From Cyclina sinensis (Eukaryota; Mollusca; Bivalvia; Venerida; Veneridae): 64,000 bases of DNA. Within the stretch, counting starts at the first letter, position 1, and each line of letters opens with the position of its first letter. Positions 50,701-61,866 of this stretch are shown here, in pieces. The notes under the pieces were generated by a model that was given only the letters and a program-made list of their open reading frames with translations, made no database searches and had not been told where the DNA came from. The translations under genes were made by a program, and so were the position numbers. The stretch covers positions 28,772,913-28,836,912 of the forward strand of contig JAAONU010000019.1 of assembly GCA_012932295.1 (NCBI GenBank), read 5' to 3'.

Positions 50701-53700
50701 CCACTGTTAATGCACTGAGACCCCAGCGTAAGAACCAGTTCAAGTTCTCTCTGTACACGGAGACTGATGTCACAGTAGATCCACTGATAGTTCTCAGATG
50801 TGATGAGAGAGTCTTCAGGTGGGTTTTTATGGTTTCATATATATGCTTTTTAAAATGGCTTCTGCTGGATGGAAGTTTTATTACTTAACACTAGTTTATG
50901 GAAAACTCGTCTAATTTTTTTTTAAACATCTGTTAGAATTTTGCCTGTTATTTTATGAAAACTTCATGTATTCTGAAGCCTAAAGTACAATACTGTAATA
51001 GTTCTTTGTTCTTGCATTTTGTTGTAAAGTTTTCTGTTTGATGTTATTTTGAAAATACAAAATCATGATGGAATATTCTATAAATTTGTTGTTAGTCTTT
51101 TGTCTTTTTCCAGAAAGGCATGGCTATGTTGTATTGCCTGTGACTTAGGTCATTTTTAATCATTGCTTTACTTAACTTTAATTGACTAGTTCATAACATT
51201 TGCAATTATCTTTTCTTCTAGATGTGCACCATTGTTAGAGATTGTGTTACGTATTCTCTCTGCCTATACATTGGCATGTAGAGTATACATGGAAAATCAC
51301 ATACAATCCAACCCGGTCTTGGACGGTAACAACCAGACAGACCAGGATCGGCAGGAACTAAAGGGGGCGCTGCTAGCGGCACAAGAGAGTGCTGTCATAC
51401 AGATCTTGCTGGAATATTGTATTGGAAATGATGATGAAAAACAGGTCAATTTATTTCTTATTCGGGGTTTAATATTGTCATTAAGTTGTCTGTTAGAATT
51501 CAAAAGATTCTCCTAGCAGTGGGAGATTGCTTATTAGGAGAGACTTTCTTAAATGTCCAGTTTCACTTACATAGATGAAATATACCCAGAATAATAGGAT
51601 TTATGTATGTGTTATAAATATACTTCTAACAAACATTCCTGTTATTCAAACAGCTGAATACAACACTATATTTCTACAGATCTGCAGGGAACACCAATGG
51701 TTTCACAAACTTGATGACACATCATCTAAATGCAAATTTGCTAGAGTCACATGGGTAGTCACATGACCGTAGGCAGATCTAGACTTTTTACAATCATAAT
51801 GAATGTCCAGTATCCAGAGGAATAGTTGTAACACACATGCATATATCCTGCTACCTGAGCATGTTTTATCAATTGAAAATGAACCTTTAAGTACCTGGTG
51901 CCTGTTGTGTCCTTCAGTAGTACTAGGTTACACTTGCCTCTTACTTCAAGTAAGGTGTCTTTGAAGAAGTTACTCATGTATATTTATTTCCTGTAAATCT
52001 TGATGAAATTGCTTTTAGTTTTATTTAAGTATTTGAAGTTTTTTTTTATTTTGAAGTTTTTACTAAGTGTTGAAAATTTTTTATATGTGAACCTTGAGAA
52101 GGAAAATTGAAAGCTATATTTCTTTTCATTTGCTATAGTATAGTAAAACAGTAAGTAGATGATATAAATTACCTTTTTTTTATAACTGGCTATCTCCCTC
52201 AAGCAATAAATTGATCTTTTATAAATTGCTACATATTCCAGCAAAACAGATAGACATAAGGTAAAATTGTTTTATCAAATATTACAGGAGAAATGTCTTT
52301 TGTCTCATCGTACCCTATACTTACTTTTGTTGTCTATTCCAGGAGGGTTCTGGTATGCTGAACAACTTACAAGAAGTGAGGTCTATCATTTGTTCTTATA
52401 TACATCAGACCTTTATCTCGGATCCTAACCTTGCAAAACTTGTACACTTCCAGGTAGGCCTTTTATTTAACCCACTTTCACTTGCAAAGATAAAATTGTT
52501 CATACTTTTATATGATATGTTCCAACTATTCTTTTAATCAGCATCTAGATTTATAACAGAAATGGTTATGTTTGTAATAAATTTAGATCTGCTGAGGGTC
52601 TTATGACTACCCATGTGACCACAGCTAATTTACATTTAATTGCTGTATATAGCTGTTTGAATAAGATGAACATTTATTAGAAACCAACTTATAATGTGTT
52701 TATTCTGTTATTTTAGTATATTTTATCCTTGTAAGTGAAACATTGAAAATGACAAGTTGAGAAATTGAAGTTATGATTATTAGCTCACCTGACCAAAGCT
52801 GTTTTGTTGGTTGTCGGTCCATCATCGTTCCGTCATCCACAGTTGACTTTAAACAACATCTCCTCCTATACCACACAGTCAGTTTGCTATTAAACTTTAC
52901 AGAAATGATACTTGTCCTCTTTCAAAATTTTATAAAAAATGGAATTCCATGCAGAACTCTGGTTGTCTTGGCAACTAAATGGAAAAACTTTCAAAATCTT
53001 CTTTTCAGAAACCACAAGGCCTAGAGACTACATATTTGGTTGATAGCATCATCAAATGGACCTCTTCAAAAGTTTTATAAATCATGGCTCTGGGGTCAGA
53101 ATTGGCCCATGCCCAGGGGTCACTTGATTATACATAGACTGATAAAAAGTTTTTTTAAAATCTTCTTGTCAGAAACCATAAAGCCCAGAATTGGCCCGCC
53201 AGTCACTTGATCTCACATCAAGTTATATAGGAAAAAGGTTTTTAAAAATCATGACAACAAGGCCTAAAGCCTACATATTTGGTTGATAGCATCATCTAGA
53301 GGACCTCAACCCCCCACCTCCCCCCACCTCATTGGATTTGGTAGGAAGTTACTTAACCTTCTTATCTTCATCTACCTTTGTTCTTGACCTTCAAGTGACC
53401 TACAGACTTACTTCCTTGTTTTTTAAGCTACATCAATGAAATTCTAAAACTATCTGTATAATTTTGCATGCAAACATCAACTTTGACCTTGGCTGAGTTG
53501 ACCTTGACCTACTGACCTACTTCCTTGTTTTTGAGGATACATCATTGAAATTTTAACTGTCTGTATATATTTACATACAGACTTACAGTTTGACCTTGGT
53601 TTACCTCAAACTGTTGTTCTTCTTTCTTGGTTTAATATTTTTTATATCTGATGTGGTATTTGAATCATCTGCCATTTGACACTTGTCTCCCCACCCCACC

Positions 53701-55936
53701 ATTGACATCCTGCCCCCACCCCACCAGTTTTTTAATAGTTTCTTTTCATGTGAGCATTCCAGGACTATTTGGTCCTCTTGTTATTGATTATATATTTATA
53801 TATTAACAATGCTGTATTTGATTCAGGGCTATCCAACAGAATTGTTACCTGTGACAGTGCTTGGTATACCTTCCATGCATATTTGTCTGGATTACATACC
53901 TGAAATGTTGAGTCAGCCACAGATGGATAAACAGGTACAGTACATGCATTATTGATTCTGTAGTTTCACTTTTCTCTGTTTTCCAAATATATGCCATTGA
54001 GAATGTAATTTCAAAGATATTTTTGTATACTTGTCAAAACAGCTGGATTTAGAATTTATAGTGCACGTTATGAATGGATGGTAGGTGTTGCATACAAAAT
54101 GTTGTCATTGAAATTCTTCAACTGCAATGTTCAAAACTTGTAATTAAAAGAATATGAATGGAAAAAATTAAATTGTCCTGGTATAAATTATGTCTGGAAT
54201 AGATGTAGATTGTTAACATTGTACGTATAATATTTTAATAGATTTTTGCCATCAAGTTGACATCACACCTGTGTTGCCAGTATGCATTACCAAAGTCACT
54301 CAGTATTGCCAAGCTGTGTATCAATGTTATGTTTGCCATGATTGGAGGTAATTTGATACATTTATGAATTTCTTGTATTCCAGAATTATGAATAATGATC
54401 AATACAATTTTAAATGAAAAGTCCCAGTTGGTAGTGGGCACTATAGATGTTGATACCTGCAAGCATATTAATAACACTTTTTTACAAGATTTAATTAAAG
54501 TAATTGTTCTAATATTTATTATATTTAAGGCATGAATTTCTAGTAACAGGAAATATTTTAAACTTTAATGCAGTCCTTGATGCCAAGAAGCGAGTGGAGT
54601 TTTTCAGGGAGACACTTCCATATTTAGTGAAGATCTGTCAAGCTTTTCCACCACTGTGCGAGGATGTTACCAGCCTTCTTATTCAGATTGGCCGGGTTTG
54701 TCTGTCCCACCTTACATGTACCAGTAATATTCCAGAGTCTGGTAAGTATAGGAGGAAAAAGTTTGAAAAGTAATGTGCTTGACCTTTGTCCTGTGTCCTA
54801 GATAGAGAGTGTGGTTGAGGGATACAGATTGCTGACTTGAAGTCACTAACCCTCTGACTGATTGAAAGTCATAGGTTTGAGCCTAGCTACTGACCATTAG
54901 TATTTAGGTGAGAGAGTTGGCAGTTTCTTGGGGTTCTGGCCCTTCCCGGTAACCAAGGTCTCCTGAACTGCCTGTCTGACATGACTGACTATTAGAGGCA
55001 TTTATGTTATGTTCAGTTTTTACTCCGTCTTTAACTGTGTATGTAGGAAATTACTGTTAATAAATATGAATGTGGAACACTGTGAGTATGGCGTATTGAT
55101 ATTTAGCAAATTATAAAGCATTTCTTGTAACACTTAATGTTCATTTAAGGCAAAAAGAAATCTTATGTTTCAGTCCTGAAGCATATGTCTGTAGGTATAA
55201 TTTGAACTTTCACTTGGCCTAACATGGAATATTACAACACTGATTTTATTTTGATAAACTCCTTATTTTTTGACATAAGCCCGTTAAAACTAAAACATTG
55301 CGATAGTTTTTAGGGATGGGAGCAAATACTAAAATCAGTATTCAAATATTTGGTTTAAGTTAAGTCAGTTATCAGAATTTTGGTATCCAAATATTGGTAC
55401 TGTTTTCATTCAGCGATAAAAGATAAACTGCTATGTATCATGTTCAGTGGAAGCTTTTTATACTTATTAAGTGATAGACATATACACAATATATCCCGTT
55501 CTTTAAAACATGAATTATTGTGATAAATATGGACTGTAGGATAAAATGCCAAGGGCTACTTTTTGCAGTCAGAAAAATAAGTGAGAAACATGTAAGTCCA
55601 AACACTTGAGGGAGGTATTTTAATTGACTGAGCGTATTTCAGTGTTGTTAAGTGAAGATCAGCAAGTATATAAAAGATACTTTTAAATATTCTCGTATAC
55701 TTCTGTTTATAGTACAGGTACCTACACCTTAACTGTATCCCTCTATTTTATGATTGGTTTCAGATTTCACTAGTGAACAGTGTTGTAGAGTGGAAGATCA
55801 TGAGGGGGAACCAGCAAGAAAACGTTTAAAAGTTCAGCATGAACTGTCAGCAACATATCATAAACTTTATGGTGTTATACAGACAACATTTAAAGCCATA
55901 GTGACCAAATCAGTTGCAACAAAAGATGTGTACTAA
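35754..55936 (+). CDS. INTS2: Integrator complex subunit 2 (complete, 24 exons)
   Basis: Exons: 35754-36040, 40052-40190, 40453-40555, 41079-41192, 41553-41683, 42876-43082, 43318-43487, 44375-44500, 45171-45242, 45677-45791, 46238-46306, 46755-46889, 47310-47489, 47993-48089, 48554-48680, 49444-49574, 50113-50314, 50690-50818, 51222-51444, 52343-52453, 53827-53934, 54242-54347, 54574-54741, 55764-55936. All junctions are in phase: 3423 nt, 1140 aa (human about 1204). INTS2 is an alpha-helical scaffold subunit of the nuclear Integrator, which cleaves snRNA 3' ends and terminates paused transcription. Matched stretches include PCLVRTALCASVDKSQSW, NSIVALLSIDFHALEQD, LELEFEHSD-like (LALEFEHSD), FVSGLLLGNN, IRQIFTQDIFTEQ, VDPLIVLRCDERV, LVHFQGYP and LLIQIGRVC. 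The donors after exons 4 (gttggt) and 19 (gtcaat) are weak but phase-consistent. The C-terminal exon is divergent. Confidence 0.96.
36143..36345. repeat. G-rich dispersed repeat in INTS2 intron 1
   Basis: GGATCCAGAAATTTCTGACT followed by long G-runs (GGGGGGGCTTGGGG) and TTTCCAAAAAGGTGGAGTAA. The G-rich core resembles the modules at 32217 and 38209. The class is unknown. Confidence 0.45.
36396..37315 (+). mobile_element. HINE/pearl-like element, family E, with perfect 146-bp tandem repeats
   Basis: The 5' hairpin AACCAGGTTTTC / GAAAATCCTGGTT (36396-36426) is followed by a GGGCGGAT-rich stretch. The tandem array 36483-37088 has unit starts at 36483, 36629, 36775, 36921 and 37005. The first three units appear identical at 146 bp, the fourth lacks 62 bp, and the fifth is truncated after GACGTGCAGAA. 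The 3' end is GAAAACCTGGTTTCGTGGCA plus TTGCCATGTTTCTTGTT. Each unit carries GTCAAGGTCACAGTGACATT. Lies in INTS2 intron 1. Confidence 0.8.
37968..38044. repeat. 26-bp perfect inverted repeat
   Basis: Arms 37968-37993 (starting CAGTGATCTCCCCTTACAGG) and 38019-38044 are exact complements around a 25-nt loop. The same arm end, GGGGAGATCACTG, occurs at 5107-5119, and a neighbouring stretch (AAATAACCGCTGTGTGGAGT, 37712-37731) recurs inverted near 5060, so this is part of a dispersed repeat. INTS2 intron 1. Confidence 0.88.
38209..38336. repeat. G-rich 126-bp module, copy 2
   Basis: Near-identical to 32217-32342 in the fold-back element, from GGTGAAAAGAGC to AAATCCGTGCCTG. It is in direct orientation, so the two copies bracket INTS2 exon 1. 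Confidence 0.8.
38337..40051 (+). other. INTS2 intron 1, distal part
   Basis: Plain AT-rich intron with no exon, RNA gene or recognisable repeat. Open frames here are short and unlike known proteins. Confidence 0.45.
41360..41540. repeat. Degenerate ~30-bp minisatellite in INTS2 intron 4
   Basis: About five drifting copies of ACCATACATTTAACCCAAAA with CTCATTATCAT, ending just before the exon 5 acceptor. Confidence 0.6.
41899..42566 (+). mobile_element. HINE/pearl-like repeat element, family A (copy 2)
   Basis: Starts TTTTATGCCCCAGAAAGAGG and contains AACTTCCTTATTAGTAAATG and CACAACACCCCTTT units. It ends AAAGCACCACTTCAGGGGCA, GTCATCTTTCAGTGACAGTT, CTTGTT, as in the copy at 28789-29524. In INTS2 intron 5. 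Confidence 0.7.
44551..44673. repeat. 24-bp tandem repeat with five CTGATAAGAT cores
   Basis: CTGATAAGATCACGCCTACT occurs at 44557, 44581 (one change), 44605, 44629 and 44653, at exact 24-bp spacing. Each unit has a WGATAR GATA-factor consensus. INTS2 intron 8. Confidence 0.92.
47539..47632. repeat. Small hairpin repeat (MITE-like)
   Basis: GTGGTCATGTAA (47539-47550) and TTACATGACCAC (47621-47632) are exact inverted copies. The next ~14 bases inward (GGAATTCATT / AATGAATCCC) also pair with few mismatches. No transposase is present. INTS2 intron 13. Confidence 0.65.
49718..49892. repeat. 25-bp tandem repeat, 7 copies
   Basis: TGATATTTCATTTCCATGGA plus CCAGC at 49718, 49743, 49768, 49793, 49818, 49843 and 49868. 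Two variants alternate (TTCCATGG or TTCTCTGG). INTS2 intron 16. Confidence 0.92.
51559..51782 (+). repeat. Left member of an inverted repeat pair around INTS2 exon 20
   Basis: GTTTCACTTACATAGATGAA, TTATTCAAACAGCTGAATAC and GTCACATGGGTAGTCACATG match the reverse complement of 52584-52743 in the same order, with insertions and substitutions. In intron 19. Confidence 0.72.
52584..52743 (-). repeat. Right member of an inverted repeat pair around INTS2 exon 20
   Basis: On the minus strand it reads GTTTCACTTACAAGGATAAA, TTATTCAAACAGCTATATAC and GTCACATGGGTAGTCATAAG, parallel to 51559-51782. In intron 20. Confidence 0.72.
52780..53783 (+). mobile_element. HINE/pearl-like repeat element, family F (copy 3)
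   Basis: Starts TTAGCTCACCTGACCAAAGC and holds three or four decayed units with GAAACCACAAGGCCTAGAG and GGGGTCACTTGAT. It ends TGAGCATTCCAGGACTATTT plus GGTCCTCTTGTT (hairpin GGACTATTTGGTCC). In INTS2 intron 20. Confidence 0.65.
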
Positions 55937-55962
55937 TGTAATGCTCATGTTATGCTCATGAA

Positions 55963-55968
55963 AATAAA
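55963..55968 (+). promoter_or_regulatory. Polyadenylation signal of INTS2
   Basis: AATAAA 27 nt after the INTS2 stop codon, followed by a T/G-rich stretch (GCTTTATGTTTACTGTTGTT). This implies a very short 3' UTR. Confidence 0.7.
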
Positions 55969-56041
55969 ATGTAAAATGTCATGCTTTATGTTTACTGTTG
56001 TTGAGCACTACAATTTCTATCTGAAGTTTGTTCTGGTGTTC

Positions 56042-57102
56042 TTAGCTCTCCTGAGCACAAAGTGCACAAGGGTGAGCTGTTAGGATGGGTGACTGTCCAT
56101 CATCATTTGTCAACAACATTTTCCTTCAAATAACATCTCCTCCTGAAACACTGAGCCAATTTTGAATACTAAACGGGAATGTTCCTCAATTGAGCGTTTT
56201 CCAAACGGTTCCATACACAGCTCTGGTTGCCATGGCAACTAAAAGGAACAACTGAAATTTCTCCACAGAAACCAAAGTAATTTCACAAAAATGTTCTTAA
56301 GGAGGCCCTTTATCAAATTCCTTCAAGCCATATTAACATGGCCTACAGAGGGCAGCCTGTTTTCACTATATGACTATTCGGAAAATTTTCTCAAAAATCA
56401 CCTGACCAATTTCAAAATGTTCGTTAGGTGGTCCTGTATGAAATTCCATCATGCAGTGTTTATCTTTAAAAATCATGGCCTACTGAGGGTGGAACCTGTT
56501 TCCACTTTATGACTATGTGGAAATCTTCTCAGAAACCACCAGTCTGATTTCAAAATAATTTCACAAAAATGTTTCGACGGTAGCCCTTTATGAAATTCCG
56601 TCAGAAATGTTGGTCTTTAAGAAACGTGGCATACAATGGATGGGGCCTGTTCTCACTCTATGACTTTATGGAAAAACTTCGAAAATAATTTCACAGAAAA
56701 GTTCCTTCGGTGACCCTTTATGAAATTTCCACATGCAATGTTGGTCTTTAAAAAACATACCTGATAGAGGGTGTGGCCTCTTTTCACTAGTAAGATGACT
56801 GTATGGAAAACTTTGAAAATCTTCTCAGAAATGGTCTGCACAAATTCAAAATAATTTTCCACAAATGCTCTTGTGGCTTTCTATCAAATCCCTTCAAGTC
56901 ATGTTCCTTTGTTAGATATTTATCATATTAAATATTATTTGAGTGATTTTGGTTTAAAGAAATTTGAAACACATAGACAATTTTGAAAACTGATTTTAAA
57001 CTTGTAATACTGTCCCATGTTCTACTTTGGAAGTTTGAAAAATTGAACAATATCTACAATTGTTCTCAGGTGAGAGATAAAGGGCCATCTTGGCACTTTT
57101 GT
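56042..57102 (+). mobile_element. HINE/pearl-like repeat element, family F (copy 4)
   Basis: Starts TTAGCTCTCCTGAGCACAAA only about 75 bp past the INTS2 polyadenylation signal. Internal units repeat CCTTTATGAAATTCC, CATGCAATGTTGGTCTTTAA and GGCCTGTTTTCACT. It ends CTCAGGTGAGAGATAAAGGG plus CCATCTTGGCACTTTTGTT. Confidence 0.65.
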
Positions 57103-57159
57103 TACTTTTTTTTAAATACGAGAGCAGCTGTTATTCAGTACCCCCAGTAATAGGCTACA

Positions 57160-57868
57160 AATTCAACAACAGGGCCATTGTGGCCGTGAATTGATCACCT
57201 AAGGACAACTGCCCAAAAACAAGTGCAGTGAGAGAAATCCAATTTGAAGTTTAACCAAGATGACCATGATGACTCTATCACTCATCTTGGTGGCATTGCT
57301 CTTGATCGCTCATTCAATGAAAGACTTCAACTAAAGTACAGCAAAATAGACATCCAAAATTATGCTAAGTTAATAAGTTTAACTACTGATTGCCAGGGTG
57401 GGGATGCTTTTGACATGGGGTCATGATTTGAACCACTGGTATGGAACCCCTAGACCATGCCACATACCAAAAACCTAAGCTCATATAAAAAATAAACCCC
57501 TGGGTCAGAGCCAATTTTTGACAATATCTAGACTCCAGGCTCCAGTTCTAGGGAAGATTTATGAATATTTTCCTGGAAATAACGACCATAAGGCTGGACC
57601 AATATTGACCACATGAATATATCTAAAACACTCTTGGTAGAGTTCTAGGTGGCAATGCTACAAATTTTAAAAAGATTTAGACTCCTTGACCTGAAATTTA
57701 AGAGATTTTAAAAAGTCCTCTAGTATGTCTTTTTTAAAAAAGGTAATGACCTCTGGGGTGTGGGCAGTAGTGACCACACCAACTCAGTATAAAGACTTGG
57801 TAGAGATCTATAAAGAAATTCTACTCTAAATTTCAGTGCCGTGAGGCTGGTGGTTTTAGACAAGAAGA
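57160..57868. repeat. Unclassified repeat sequence
   Basis: Contains AACAACAGGGCCATTGTGGCC, which reads on the minus strand as a hairpin followed by CTGTTGTT, suggesting the 3' end of another element in minus orientation. It also has phrases shared with family F (CCCCTGGGTCAGA). A 60-codon frame at 57244-57426 is part of it. Confidence 0.4.
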
Positions 57869-60800
57869 TTTTTATGCCCCCACCATCAAATGGGGGCATG
57901 GGGTAGGGCATATAGTGTTAATCCTGTCCGTGTGTTTGCCAAAAAGTATATACTTTGTGTCCAGTTCATAACTTCTTCTTGCCTGATGGGATTTCAAAAT
58001 AAATTGGTACACTTGACCACTGCAAGTAGACCATGTGTTGCATGCAAGACCCAGGTCCAAAGGTCAAGGTCACAGTAGGGCATTGAGATTTGTGTATTTG
58101 TCATATAAGCTTAAGTTCAGATGGAGTTCATGTCAGATCCATAACTTCTACATGCATAATGGGATTTCAAAATAAATTGGTACACATGACCACCATAAGT
58201 AAATGACCCAGAGCTTTTTAATTTGATGTCAGGCATCCTCTAGTAGACCTCTACCAACAGTGTTTATAAAATTAGCTGCACCCCAGGGGACACTTGGTTA
58301 TGCATAGACTTACACAGCAAAAAACTTCTAATGGGAAAGCACAAAGTGTAGAAGAAATTAACTATTTACTTACATGGGATGGGTAGGTACTTCCCTCCAC
58401 CTCCCATGGGACACTGCCCACTGTTAACACCACCCCACCAGCCAAAATAATAAAATACCGGTAGTTTTTTTCATTTCATTTATTGATGTTTTGTTTTTTT
58501 TATGTGCAGGTACCTGTCCCAGACCCCTCCCCCACACCCAAAAAATCTTATTTTTTCTTTTCTCTTTTTCTGGGATAAGTACATACTTGCAAATTTTTTT
58601 TCAAAATCCTTTTATTAGCTCACCTGAGCACAAAGTGCTCAAGGTGAGCTTTTGTGATCACCAGATGTCCGGCGTCCGTCCGTCCGTGCGTGCGTGCGAC
58701 GTCAACTTTTTCTTCAAACAACTTCTTCTTCTGAACTGCTGGGCCAATCTTCCTGAAACTTGACAGGAATGTTACTTGCATGAAGTTTTACCAAAATTGT
58801 TCAAATGGTTCAGGTCCATTGCATTTCTAGGCCACAGGAGCTAAAAATAGATTTTCAAAGTTGGAACTTTAAAAATCTTCTTCTCCAGAACTACAAAGCC
58901 TGGAGCTTAGATATTTGGTATGACGCATCATCAGGTGGACCTTTACCAAGTTTGTTCAAATCATGACCCCTGGGTCAAAAATGGCCCTGCCCCAGGGGTC
59001 ACTAGTTTTACATAGAATTATATAGGAAAAACTTTAAAAATCTTCTTGTCTGAAACCACAAGGCCTAGAGTTTAGATATTTGGTGTGCAGCATTGTCCAG
59101 TGGACCTCTACCAAGTTTGTTCAAATCATAGCTCCTGGGTAAAAAATGGCCCGGCCCCGGGGGTCACATGTTTTACATAGAGTTATATAGGAAAAACTTT
59201 AAAAAATCTTCTTATCAGAAACTGCAAGGCCTAGAGTTTAGATATTTGGTGTGCAGCGTTGTCTAGTAGACCTCTACCAAGTTTGTTCAAATCATGGCTC
59301 CTGGGTCAAAAATGGCCCCGCCCCAGGGGTCACTTGTTTTATATAGAGTTATATAGGAAAAACTTAAAAAAATCTTCTTGTCAGAAACAGCAAGGCCTAG
59401 AGTTTAGATATTTGGTGTGCAGCATTGTCCAGTGGACCTCTACTAAGTTTCTTCAAATCAAAGCCACTGGGTCAAAATAGGCCCAACCCTGGGGGTCAAT
59501 TGATTTTACATAGGCTTATAAAGGAAATCTTTAAAAGTATTCTTCTCAGAAACCACAATGCCTACAGCTTAGATATTTGGTATGTAGCATTGTCTAGTAG
59601 ACCTCTATCAAGTTTGTTCAAATTATGTCCCCTGGGTCAAATTGGCCACGCCCCAGGGTTCTCTTGATTTACATATAGTTATATAGGAAAAACATGAAAA
59701 ATCATTTTTCTCCGAAACTAATAGGACTAGACCTTAGATATTTGGTGTGGAGTATTGTGTTGAGAACCTTTACCAGTATTGTTTATATGTTGGCCCCGGG
59801 GTCAAAATTGGCCCCGCCCCTGGGGCCCTTAATATGTAAAAAAGACAATCTTTAAAAATCTTCTTACTGGAAACCTCAATGCCTACAGCTTAGATATTTG
59901 GTATGCAGCATTGTCTAGTGGATGTCTACCAAGTTTGTTCAAATTATGTCCCCTGGGTCAAAATTAGCCACGCCCCAGGGTTCTCTTGGTTTACCTATAG
60001 TTATATAGGAAAAACATGAAAAATCATTTTTCTTCCAAACTAATAGGACTAGACCTTAGATATTTAGTCTGGAGTATTGTGTTGAGAACCTTTACCAGTT
60101 TTGTTTATATGTTGGCCCCGGGGTCAAAATTGGCCCTGCCCCGGGGGCCCTTAATATGTAAAAAAAGGCAATCTTTAAAAATCTTCTTACTGGAAACCTC
60201 AATGCCTACAGCTTAGATATTTGGTATGCAGCATTGTCTAGTGAACCTCTACCTAGTTTGTTTGAAAAATGTCCCCGGGGTCACTATTGGCCCTGCCCGA
60301 GGGGTCACAAGTTTTGAATAGCAGTATAGAAGAAAATCTTTAAAAATCTTCTTGTCTAAAACCACAAGGCCTAGAATTTTATAATTTGGCATGAAACAAG
60401 CTTTATCAAGCTTTTTCAAATTATTATATTAGGTTAAAGGTCATGGAGGCTAAAAATAGATTTATCTACTGTACCTCATAGAGCCTTCATTTATAGACCA
60501 ATATCTTTGATATTTAGTATATAGGTTCCTTGCATGGACGTCTACCTATGTGTAGGGTTTGAGGTCACTGGGTCAAGGTCAAGGTCACCATAGCTTATGA
60601 TAGATATTTCTACTTTCTGTCATAGAGCCTTTATTTATTGACTGATATTTTACATATTTGGTTTGCAGGCACTTACATATTTTCAATTAAAAAATGAAAT
60701 ACTGCTTAACAGCAAACCTACAGCCAAAGTACTCAGGTGAGCGATCAGGGGCCATCATGGCCCTCTTGTTTTTTTATTTTGGATGGGTAGAAACTTGCAT

Positions 60801-61118
60801 GCTCATTCTTTTTGGATGAACAGAAACTTGCATGCTTGTCTCCAACAAATAAAACAGACAAGCGTTGGTGTTGGGGCACTATGCGGTGCTCTTGTTTTTA
60901 CTTGCCACTTGTATTCAAAACCCATTACATTACTTACATGATTATGTTTTCAGTACTCATCACATTCATGTTTGGTCCAAATTCAATAATGTATGATAGC
61001 ATTGCTTTATAACTTAATGTAAGTTATAAGGCAAGTAACAATATATACACTATAAAAAAGATAACACTTATATTTGCCAACTGAAAGCTCATCCGTGTCC
61101 TATGGACACATATCTAGT
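57869..61118 (+). mobile_element. Family B-like element interrupted by a family F element
   Basis: The start TTTTTATGCCCCCACCATCA and CATATAGTGTTAATCCTGTC at 57869 match the family B start. A family B 3' end (CATCCGTGTCCTATGGACAC plus ATATCTAGTT) appears only at 61091-61118. Between them lies a complete family F element (58614-60770) and a further 3' end GGGGCACTATGCGGTGCTCT plus TGTT near 60893. Nesting is the simplest reading. Confidence 0.5.
58614..60770 (+). mobile_element. HINE/pearl-like repeat element, family F (copy 5, most complete)
   Basis: Starts TTAGCTCACCTGAGCACAAA, a self-complementary hairpin, then CCGTCCGTGCGTGCG. About nine units of ~160-165 bp are marked by CCTAGAGTTTAGATATTTGG, ACCTCTACCAAGTTTGTTCA and CCCCGCCCCAGGGGTCAC. 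The tail from 60424 is near-identical to 10720-11062. It ends CAGGTGAGCGATCAGG, GGCCATCATGGCC, CTCTTGTT. No protein is encoded. Confidence 0.78.
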
Positions 61119-61370
61119 TAAAGCTTTGATTTATGTTGCCACAGCAACCAGAGTTTTGCACTGAATGGAATTCTTTTAACATACTTAGTGCAAGGAACAT
61201 CCCTTTGCCCTTGGTTTCATTATTAGCTCTTAACCCTGGATCACATTCTATGTAGACTTATTTAGAGAAAATCTTTCTAGTGGACATCTTCCAAGATTGT
61301 TCAAATCGTGTCCCTTGGGTCATTGTTGGCACTGCCCAAGGGGTCACATATTTTACATATGGATATATAT

Positions 61371-61866
61371 AAATAGAGAATAATAGGTAAGTGTCTTTAT
61401 ATGAGAAAGTTTATCTGGCAAGGCATAGGAATTTATCGGGTGAGCCTTCGGCTCACCCGATAAATTCTGCAGCCGAGCCAGATAAATTTTCTCATAAAGA
61501 CACTTACCTATTATTCTATTTATCCTGTCACATATGGCATGTGGAAATAATTTACTAAATATATTGAAAACCTATCTTTAAAGTGTATTAAATTAGGCTA
61601 ATGTCAAGGTTATCCGCCAGGTGTACATATACACAAAAAATAGTTCCACCCTTTCAATAATTTTATTTCCTTAAATGATCACTATATTGTAAGATCTACA
61701 TATTGAAATTTTATTCAAGCAGTCTCTGTTGGTAATAACAACAATTTTATCGCTTCCTTCTGATTATAAACACAAAAGTAGTCCATGACGTATCATGTGC
61801 CGTATAAAGCAAAGTTTATACGGCACCCCTTTATCTGGTCGGGTATGAAATAATTGACAGGATAAA
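61371..61866. mobile_element. Palindromic element P, copy 2 (best preserved)
   Basis: A ~151-bp near-perfect palindrome (61371-61521) has outer arms AAATAGAGAATAATAGGT / ACCTATTATTCTATTT and middle arms AAGTGTCTTTATATGAGAAA / TTTTCTCATAAAGACACTT. Its centre is TTATCGGGTGAGCC-TTCG-GGCTCACCCGATAA-type, a perfect stem closed by TTCG. An adjoining segment is bounded by TTTATCCTGTCA (61519-61530) and TGACAGGATAAA (61855-61866), with a second stem GCCGTATAAA / TTTATACGGC near its right end. A further CAGGATAAAAAAGT occurs at 62776. Confidence 0.78.
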
